5,638 nucleotides of DNA. It comes from Anaerolineae bacterium (lineage in GTDB: Bacteria > Chloroflexota > Anaerolineae > B4-G1). The position numbers and the translations under genes are program-made. Numbering within the stretch: the first letter of the stretch is position 1; each line of letters starts with the position of its first letter. The stretch covers positions 1 to 5,638 of the forward strand of contig JAUWNP010000262.1 in the NCBI GenBank assembly GCA_030612585.1, read 5' to 3'. This document shows positions 1-5,013 of the stretch, piece after piece. Under the pieces are notes generated by a model. That model saw nothing but the letters and a program-made list of their open reading frames with translations, was not told the origin of the DNA and searched no databases.

Positions 1-1177
1 GTTGATCCCGATACTCACGCCACCGTTCCACCCCGGCGGTCAGATACGCCTGGTAGCGCACGCTGGCAATGTCGGAGGGAACCTCCTTGATGCCCTTGGC
101 GATGCCCTTGATGGGCCGCTTGGTCACATTGTCCAGGATGGCTTGCTTGAGCGGATAGTCAAATATCGTCCAGGTAAAGAGCGAGCCTTTGCTGTAGCGC
201 GGCGTGGCCGACATATCGAGTTGGATGACGCCGCGCTGCCCCCCCTCTGTCCCCCCCAAAGTCGGGTGGGAAGAAAGAGAGTGGTGCAGGCGGCGGATTG
301 TCTTGCTCCACTCGTTTTCTTCGTCGTGCGTGTGGTGAGCTTCGTCGTTCGCTACGAACACCGGCCCCCCACGAGCAAGAATGCGAGTATCAAAGCCCTC
401 GACCTGGATGGTCTGGGTAGGTGGCTTGGGGCCGAGCACCGCAGTCATAATCTCTGTCTCGTCGCTTGTGCCGGCGTCATCCCGTTCGTAAAGTTGCTGG
501 ATGTTGGTCAGGTACAACGCTCCCTCTGAACTGGCCCGCTCGCCGTCCCCACGCATATAGAATTCCATATCCCAAAAGAGCGTTAGCTCCGGCGGAATGA
601 TGGGGTCGGTACGAAAGACCCGCCCGCCCGCGAAATCTGTCCGCAACCGTTCAAAGACGATGATATTGGGCGCGATGATCAGGCTGGTCTTGGCGTAGGC
701 GTCCGCGTCTTCCAGGACGGCGTTGAAATACTGCCAGGCGACGGCCAGGCCGATGACTTTGGTTTTGCCGCTGCCGGTAGCCATCTTGATGCAGTAGCGG
801 GGGTAGTCGTCATACTGCAACAGCCGCAGCCCCCCCCTCCTCCCCCCCAACTTTGGGGGGGAAAGAGGGGGGGCTGTGGCGTAGGTCTCGATCAGGTCTT
901 TGTGGCGGCGCTTCTGGGCGACTTCGTACAGGTAGATCAGGGTTTCAATTGATTCGCGCTGAAAATGGTAATACTGGAACTTAGCGCCATTGGGCAAGCG
1001 ATGGTCTGTGCGGAACCAGTAGTTGAGTAAGGTCTTGGTGGTTTGAGTCACGCCCTTGTAACCGTCGGCGACCCAATCCCGCACCTCCTGACGAATGGCA
1101 GGCACGCACGGGGCGGTTTTGAGCGCCAGTTCCAGAAGGGGCATTTGGGCGGGGTCGGGTTTCTTTTTGCGGGGCAT
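1..1177 (-). CDS. res: Type III-like restriction subunit Res, DEAD/DEAH helicase (N-terminal part, cut by left edge)
   Basis: This is the ATP-dependent helicase/translocase subunit expected to partner Mod in cutting unmethylated DNA. The frame is open without a stop from ATG at 1177 to the window edge (392 codons). Walker A is KMATGSGKT (residues 131-139), motif II is NDEAHH (277-282, a DEAH box), and motif III is DMSATP (321-326). A type III Res-like lead segment with QRESIETLIYLYE lies ahead of Walker A. The C-terminal helicase lobe and any PD-(D/E)XK nuclease domain lie off the left edge, so nuclease activity cannot be judged. The start is supported by GAGGAG six bases upstream. Two palindromic insertions sit in frame: residues about 102-116, just before Walker A, and about 300-314, between motifs II and III. 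Neither breaks the frame or a helicase motif, so the gene looks intact rather than a pseudogene. It lies 72 bp downstream of fic. The helicase family is clear; the type III assignment rests on the partner Mod and on sequence resemblance. Confidence 0.9.
   Translation of the reverse strand, partial: MPRKKKPDPAQMPLLELALKTAPCVPAIRQEVRDWVADGYKGVTQTTKTLLNYWFRTDHRLPNGAKFQYYHFQRESIETLIYLYEVAQKRRHKDLIETYATAPPLSPPKLGGRRGGLRLLQYDDYPRYCIKMATGSGKTKVIGLAVAWQYFNAVLEDADAYAKTSLIIAPNIIVFERLRTDFAGGRVFRTDPIIPPELTLFWDMEFYMRGDGERASSEGALYLTNIQQLYERDDAGTSDETEIMTAVLGPKPPTQTIQVEGFDTRILARGGPVFVANDEAHHTHDEENEWSKTIRRLHHSLSSHPTLGGTEGGQRGVIQLDMSATPRYSKGSLFTWTIFDYPLKQAILDNVTKRPIKGIAKGIKEVPSDIASVRYQAYLTAGVERWREYRDQ
239..285. 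repeat. Degenerate C-run/G-run palindrome inside res (copy 2)
   Basis: The plus strand shows seven C, TCTGT, seven C, AAAGTC, then an eroded arm (GGGTGGG followed by a purine-rich stretch). In the res frame it reads LSSHPTLGGTEGG, close to the LSPPKLGGRRGG of the copy at 830-873 and in the same codon phase. It falls between the DEAH box and the SAT motif, in a position expected to be a surface loop. One arm is still a clean C-run pair and the other has diverged, so this copy is probably the older of the two. Confidence 0.6.
823..880. repeat. Palindromic C-run/G-run element inserted in frame in res (copy 1)
   Basis: The left arm (823-850) has runs of eight and seven C. The right arm (852-880) has two runs of seven G. 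The arms are near-perfect inverted copies ending in GCCGCAGC and GCTGTGGC, with a centre near 851. The core at 830-873 is translated on the minus strand as PPLSPPKLGGRRGG, 14 residues before the Walker A lysine region, without disturbing the frame. Palindromes of this style that insert in genes and stay translatable are known in several bacterial groups (for example the Rickettsia palindromic elements). Membership of a named family cannot be shown here. Confidence 0.75.
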
Positions 1178-1183
1178 ACCAAT

Positions 1184-1189
1184 CTCCTC
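1184..1189 (-). promoter_or_regulatory. Ribosome binding site of res
   Basis: On the minus strand GAGGAG lies six bases before the ATG at 1177. It is the strongest Shine-Dalgarno match near this start and it fixes the start of res. It follows directly on a short TGATGA stretch that closes any leaky reading through the intergenic gap. Confidence 0.75.
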
Positions 1190-1205
1190 ATCATGAGCGC
1201 GTTTT

Positions 1206-1252
1206 GAGCACGTTAAACGTATCCATGATCACGTTTATGACGAGCACGTTTA
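1206..1252. repeat. Three direct repeats in the fic-res gap (candidate operator)
   Basis: On the plus strand an 11-base unit occurs three times: GAGCACGTTAA (1206-1216), GATCACGTTTA (1227-1237) and GAGCACGTTTA (1242-1252). Start-to-start distances are 21 and 15 bases. Part of the set also forms a perfect 7-base inverted pair, TAAACGT (1214-1220) and ACGTTTA (1231-1237). The last copy overlaps the end of fic. This fills most of the only real gap between genes in the window, so a protein-binding site controlling res is possible. No convincing -35/-10 pair was seen beside it. Confidence 0.4.
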
Positions 1253-2293
1253 CAACTTGCGCCACAGCGCCGACCGTCCCGTGCCCAAACATTCTACCTG
1301 CTCCTGCTGGCGTAGTTCTCCCAACACGCGCCGTATCGTCGCCCGGCTCGCGATTGGACATAAGCGTTCCAGTTCCGAGATGGAAAAGGTCTGGCCAGGG
1401 CCGAACGTCTCAATGGCTGTCAGCACTGCCTCGCGCTTGGCGCCTGGAGTTGCCACCAATTCGCCCACCCGGGCCTCAAACTCCCGATAGGCGCGGACCA
1501 ATACGCCGAGGCTGTATTGGTACCAGGGTGTCAGGTCGTGATGGCCCGTATCCCAGCGCCGACTGGATCGCAGCAACGCTTCGTAGTAGGTCTCCTTGCT
1601 CTCTTCGATGATCCGCTCCAGGCTGATGTAACGCCCGACCTCGTAGCCGGCCTGGTAGAGCAAGAGCAGCGTCAGCAGCCGGGCCAGGCGTCCGTTGCCG
1701 TCGGTGAAGGGATGAATACACAAAAGATTGAGGATAAAAGCGTTGATGACCAGTAGCCGGTCAGTTTGTCCGCTGTCCCAGGCTTGCGCCAGATGACGGC
1801 ACATCTCCGCCATTGCCTGGGGAGTTTCGCCGGCCGGCAGGGGGACAAAACGGATTACGTCACGCCCGTCGGGGAGGATTTGTCGAATGATGTTGTCGTG
1901 CTCTTTCCAGTTGCCCCCCTGGCCGGGCAGGTAGGCGTAAAGATCGGCGTGCAGAGCGCGGATGGACTCAGGCGTGAGCGGCAGGCCCACCTGTCCGGTG
2001 TGAATGCGTGCCAGCACGTCGCGGTATCCGGCGATTTCGCTCTCGAAGCGAGTCTCGGGGGTAGCCTGAACCATCAGTGCTCGCAGGCGGTGCGGGGAGA
2101 CCACGATGCCCTCAATGCGGTTCGATGCCTCGGTGGACTCGACGACGGCCACCTGGCGCAATGTCTCCAGAATCTGCGGGGTCTGGTAGCGGTAGAGTTC
2201 CTGGCGGCCCTGGTAGCGGCCCAGCGCACCGATCAGGTTGGCGACGGTGACGTCCACCGGTTCGAGCAAGCGGTTATCGCGGAATGACCACAT
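1250..2293 (-). CDS. fic: Class II Fic family protein (predicted AMP transferase) with C-terminal winged-helix-like segment
   Basis: Fic enzymes usually transfer AMP from ATP onto a hydroxyl side chain of a target protein. The core motif is complete: HPFTDGNGRLAR at residues 194-205, with catalytic H194, D198, N200 and R202. An N-terminal inhibitory motif of the (S/T)xxxE(G/N) type is present as SNRIEG (57-62); its glutamate E61 would block the ATP gamma-phosphate site, which makes this a class II, self-inhibited Fic. Residues 1-60 resemble the Fic N-terminal domain. Residues about 290-347 (FSISELERL..ASRATIRRVLGEL) look like a winged helix-turn-helix. The 347-residue length is typical of stand-alone Fic proteins of this layout. 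It starts six bases after the mod stop codon. The target cannot be read from sequence; it could regulate the restriction unit, act as a toxin, or be a passenger. Confidence 0.93.
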   Translation of the reverse strand: MWSFRDNRLLEPVDVTVANLIGALGRYQGRQELYRYQTPQILETLRQVAVVESTEASNRIEGIVVSPHRLRALMVQATPETRFESEIAGYRDVLARIHTGQVGLPLTPESIRALHADLYAYLPGQGGNWKEHDNIIRQILPDGRDVIRFVPLPAGETPQAMAEMCRHLAQAWDSGQTDRLLVINAFILNLLCIHPFTDGNGRLARLLTLLLLYQAGYEVGRYISLERIIEESKETYYEALLRSSRRWDTGHHDLTPWYQYSLGVLVRAYREFEARVGELVATPGAKREAVLTAIETFGPGQTFSISELERLCPIASRATIRRVLGELRQQEQVECLGTGRSALWRKL

Positions 2294-2299
2294 TCGAAC

Positions 2300-2306
2300 T
2301 CACCCT
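2300..2306 (-). promoter_or_regulatory. Ribosome binding site of fic, overlapping the mod stop codon
   Basis: Minus-strand AGGGTGA includes the mod stop TGA (2302-2300) and matches the GGTGA part of the Shine-Dalgarno consensus. Six bases separate it from the fic ATG at 2293. The overlap implies that ribosomes finishing mod re-initiate on fic. Confidence 0.55.
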
Positions 2307-4252
2307 ATTTTTATTTTCAGCGTCTTTGTCGTATCATTTCCCAGAATGTCAATCACCTTGACCATGATCGTATACTCGCCCGCCGTCTCGTACTTGTGAC
2401 CGGCCCACAACTTGAGCGACTTCTCCTTCCGCGTGCGGTAGGTCTGCCACATATTGTGAAAGGTGTCGCCCTTGTTGTCCCAATCCACGGCCCAATAGTC
2501 AATCCACTGCGCCCAGTGGGTGATGGCGGCCTGTACATCGGTGGGCACGTCGTCGGGAGGGATGACGAAATCGGTCAACTTGAGGCTGACCTTGCGTTTC
2601 TCCTGCGCTACCTCGACAAAGAGAGCAGCCAACTCAAAGAACCTGATGTCCCCCTGCTCGACCGCCTTCTTCTCCAGCACCTCGCGCGGGATGCGCAGGA
2701 AGCGCATCTGGATGTTGGCCTGGGCCGCCTGCTGCCGGGCGACCTCGTTCAGTTCAAAGGCAAAGTCCCAGCCCAACACGTCCACCGCGCTGACGCTGGG
2801 CGCGTCCTTGCCCGTGCCGGTGGCCTTGCGGAACTCCAGCGCGATCTGTTTCACGTCGCCAGGCGAGATGGGGGCGTCTACCGCGCCGACGTGCACCATG
2901 CGCCCGCCTTTGAGGCCGTGCAGCCAGTTGTAGCCGGTGATGGGGCGGGCGTGGTACAGTTCGAGGATAAAGCGCCGGTATTGTTGCGTCACCTCCGCCG
3001 CCCGCTCCACCCCGCCGAACTCGGCCGCCTGCCACGCCTGCCGCTCGTACTTGCCCAGGTTCTGCACCGCGAACGGCTTGACGTTCTCAATGCCCAGCAA
3101 CCGCTTGCGGGTGGTGTGGATGGCGAACCGGCCCAGGTCACAGGTGATCCAGCGGCGGTTTAGTTTTTCGGCCACGGCGGCGGTGGTGCCGGAGCCGCAG
3201 AAGCAGTCGAGGACCAGGTCGCCTTCGTTGGAGGAGGCGCGGATGATGCGGTCGAGGAGGGCCTCGGGTTTTTGGGTGGTGTAGTTGACACGTTCATTGG
3301 AATGGCTACTGATTGTTTTTATGTCTATCCAAATATCTTGAACAGGCTGCCCATGCATTTCATCAAGATACTGCTTTTTTCGTGGTGTGCCTTTTGAACT
3401 GTAGACTATCAGCCCTTTTGCTTCTAATCGTTCCATCTCTTCTTTGACAACAGCCCAGTGTCGCCCTGGAGGAGGGAACCTCCCTCTCCATTCGTAGTGC
3501 GCCTTTGTACCTTTTCTGTCTCCAGGTGCGCTGCAATCAATGAGCTGATAGCGCCTTCCATCTTCATCTACCTTTCTGTAGAACCGTCTTATATACGAAT
3601 CGTCATATTCTGTAATGGGCTTATTCCAAATGCGCTTGCCGCCTTTACCATAGTAGAAAATCGTATCATGAATAGGCCCATATCTGTCCGCCGAACCATG
3701 AGCACTTGTCCGCTTCCAGATGACCTCGCTCATAAAGTTCTCATTACCAAAGACTTGATCAAGAATGGCCTTTGCGTAATGGCTTACATGGTAATCCAGA
3801 TGTACGTAAATACTCCCATTCTCAGTTAGCAGCTCGCGCAGTGACACCACCGTTTCATAAAACCAGTGCAAGTAAGAATCCAAGCCTTGCCCCCAGGTAT
3901 CTCTATAGGCTTTTTGCTCAATGATGCTTGGCTCTTTGACAAACCTTTCGTCTTCCACGCTAACTTGAAACGAAAAATCCGCCCCGGTAGCAAACGGCGG
4001 ATCAATGTAAATCAAGTCCACCTGCCCGGCGAACTCATCCAGCAGGGCGGGCAGGACGTATTTCTTGTCGCCCCAGATCAAGCGGTTGCGCCATTCGGCG
4101 GAGCGGCCCGCGCTAAACATGTCGAGGGCCATCTGGCGCTGCTGCGCGCTCTCGTTCACCGTTTCGACGGTCTGGAAGGGGAGTTGGACGCGCAGCGGGG
4201 CCGCGCGCTTGCCGTCGGCGTCGTATTTGCCTTCCCAGGTTAGTTCTACCAT
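2300..4252 (-). CDS. mod: Beta-class DNA methyltransferase, type III Mod-like
   Basis: This enzyme would transfer a methyl group from S-adenosylmethionine to an exocyclic amino group of adenine (or cytosine N4) and set the sequence specificity of the restriction unit. The catalytic motif IV is DPPF (residues 84-87). Motif X-like TQKPEALLDRII (326-337) leads into the SAM-binding motif I, LDCFCGSGTT (348-357). The order IV, target-recognition region, then X/I defines the beta class, as in type III Mod proteins. Residues about 391-650 form a C-terminal extension ending in a beta-rich tail (AGEYTIMVKVIDILGNDTTK), perhaps used to contact Res. The start ATG lies inside the end of the HNH gene and has GAGGAG eight bases upstream. 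The segment of residues about 88-323 has clearly lower GC than both ends of the gene, which suggests an exchanged recognition domain. All visible catalytic residues are intact. Adenine N6 is the likelier target, by analogy with type III enzymes only. Confidence 0.93.
   Translation of the reverse strand: MVELTWEGKYDADGKRAAPLRVQLPFQTVETVNESAQQRQMALDMFSAGRSAEWRNRLIWGDKKYVLPALLDEFAGQVDLIYIDPPFATGADFSFQVSVEDERFVKEPSIIEQKAYRDTWGQGLDSYLHWFYETVVSLRELLTENGSIYVHLDYHVSHYAKAILDQVFGNENFMSEVIWKRTSAHGSADRYGPIHDTIFYYGKGGKRIWNKPITEYDDSYIRRFYRKVDEDGRRYQLIDCSAPGDRKGTKAHYEWRGRFPPPGRHWAVVKEEMERLEAKGLIVYSSKGTPRKKQYLDEMHGQPVQDIWIDIKTISSHSNERVNYTTQKPEALLDRIIRASSNEGDLVLDCFCGSGTTAAVAEKLNRRWITCDLGRFAIHTTRKRLLGIENVKPFAVQNLGKYERQAWQAAEFGGVERAAEVTQQYRRFILELYHARPITGYNWLHGLKGGRMVHVGAVDAPISPGDVKQIALEFRKATGTGKDAPSVSAVDVLGWDFAFELNEVARQQAAQANIQMRFLRIPREVLEKKAVEQGDIRFFELAALFVEVAQEKRKVSLKLTDFVIPPDDVPTDVQAAITHWAQWIDYWAVDWDNKGDTFHNMWQTYRTRKEKSLKLWAGHKYETAGEYTIMVKVIDILGNDTTKTLKIKIG
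3285..3990. other. Low-GC mosaic block covering the mod target-recognition region
   Basis: Hand counts of 60-base lines give 75% GC at 3001-3060 and 63% at 4021-4080, but 37% at 3301-3360, 42% at 3601-3660 and 47% at 3781-3840. The edges are estimated by eye. They map to residues about 323 and 88 of Mod, between motif IV (84-87) and TQKP (326-329). The frame is uninterrupted across both edges. Confidence 0.65.
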
Positions 4253-5013
4253 GGGGGGGACTCCTCGTCAAAATTACGTGAGATGCATGGCGCAATGTAC
4301 GTCAGTGCAAAGGCGCTATACGGGGCATCGGACTGGCAGGCCTCTCGCAAGATAGCCAAAGCCCCTGCGTCACCCTTCAGTTGCTCATACAGTTTGAGAA
4401 TCACGTACAGTTTTTTGACGTATCTACTGCGCTCCCTGATCAATGCCTTTCGGCCTCTCATCCCGTTGAGGTCGAAGACGCGCTCAACCTCCTGGCCCCT
4501 TTCATCAAGGCCATATACGCTGGCTAAACCGGTCCGCGGGTCCCAGGAAAACTTGAGATGCACAACGGGATCTGTCACGCCATCGGTTGGGTCAATCAGT
4601 AATGGGTCGCCACTGGCGTCAAGGGGGAATTTAGTCCCCTTATGCCCAGAGTCATTACATACATCACACGACAAGAGTAAATTATCCCACTCGAAAGTTT
4701 TGTCCGCGTAATTGGAGTCGCTTTTGGGGTAAAAATGTTCTATGTGTCCATAGGTCACAGCCCTGATTGGACTTTCGCAATAGACGCATTTGCCGTGGAA
4801 CATTGCTACGAGGGAGTCCTTGATCTCGCGGTGACGGTACTTGTTTTGTGCGTTTTGCTTTCCCTCTTTTGCCCGCCGAATCTGCTGTGGTGTGGCCTGG
4901 GGGTCATTTTCGATCTGCTCCAGTTCGTCGTTGGCCGCCCGTAATGCGGCCAACCAGCGAGCGCCGAGTCGTTGCAGCACGTCGGGCGGCGCAGTTCTAG
5001 TAACAGAAATCAT
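4246..5013 (-). CDS. ptuB: HNH nuclease, PtuB-like (TIGR02646-type), Septu effector
   Basis: This is a predicted metal-dependent DNA nuclease that would be held and controlled by the neighbouring ATPase. The HNH/zinc layout is clear: CVYC (C76, C79), then GHIEHFYPKS with the likely catalytic H93, then WDNLLLSCDVCN (N111, C116, C119, N120) and downstream HKGTKFPL. Four cysteines in two CxxC pairs fit a structural zinc site. The order CxxC, IEHFxPK, NLLLxCxxCN, FP is typical of PtuB-like and TIGR02646 proteins. The 255-residue length fits. Residues 20-65 are charged and helical, a plausible contact surface for the ATPase. The start ATG overlaps the ATPase stop as ATGA, and only a weak GGAAG lies about 11 bases upstream, so translation is probably coupled. 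The 3' end overlaps mod by 7 bp. GC is low (43% in 4621-4680), like the ATPase gene and unlike fic. HNH family: high confidence; the Septu name relies on the partner. Confidence 0.88.
   Translation of the reverse strand: MISVTRTAPPDVLQRLGARWLAALRAANDELEQIENDPQATPQQIRRAKEGKQNAQNKYRHREIKDSLVAMFHGKCVYCESPIRAVTYGHIEHFYPKSDSNYADKTFEWDNLLLSCDVCNDSGHKGTKFPLDASGDPLLIDPTDGVTDPVVHLKFSWDPRTGLASVYGLDERGQEVERVFDLNGMRGRKALIRERSRYVKKLYVILKLYEQLKGDAGALAILREACQSDAPYSAFALTYIAPCISRNFDEESPPW
4252..4258 (-). other. Possible -1 slippery heptamer at the ptuB/mod junction
   Basis: The end of the HNH gene reads TCC CCC CCA TGG TAG on the minus strand, so the heptamer C CCC CCA has the X XXY YYZ form in the zero frame. 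Slipping back one base here, or gaining one C in the C7 tract (4253-4259), moves the HNH frame into the mod frame exactly at the mod ATG. The result would be an HNH-Mod fusion. CCC/CCA is a weak slippery site in well-studied cases and no stimulatory structure was established, so this is only a possibility. Confidence 0.25.
4261..4266 (-). promoter_or_regulatory. Ribosome binding site of mod within the HNH gene
   Basis: Minus-strand GAGGAG (coding for the two glutamates near the HNH C-terminus) lies eight bases before the mod ATG at 4252, separated mostly by the C7 run. It supports this mod start over later ATG codons. Confidence 0.65.

Noticed and set aside
2..529. Plus-strand open frame of 175 codons at the left edge
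   Set aside because: It is antisense to res, whose minus-strand frame carries the helicase motifs DEAH and SAT. It has no recognisable motif or ribosome site.
830..873. Palindrome as a rho-independent terminator
   Set aside because: It lies inside a coding frame, has no trailing T run on either strand, and is translated with intact downstream motifs.
1..1177. Res as a broken pseudogene because of the two C/G-run insertions
   Set aside because: Codon-by-codon reading shows the frame is open through both insertions, and Walker A, DEAH and SAT motifs follow in order.
1191..1247. Small ORF in the fic-res gap (GTG at 1247 or ATG at 1226 to TGA at 1193)
   Set aside because: It has only 11-18 codons, no ribosome site, and its sequence is explained by the three direct repeats. 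A leader peptide cannot be excluded but is not supported.
2396..3163. Plus-strand open frame of 255 codons
   Set aside because: It lies wholly opposite the GC-rich C-terminal part of mod. Its leucine/arginine/histidine-rich product is typical of a mirror frame.
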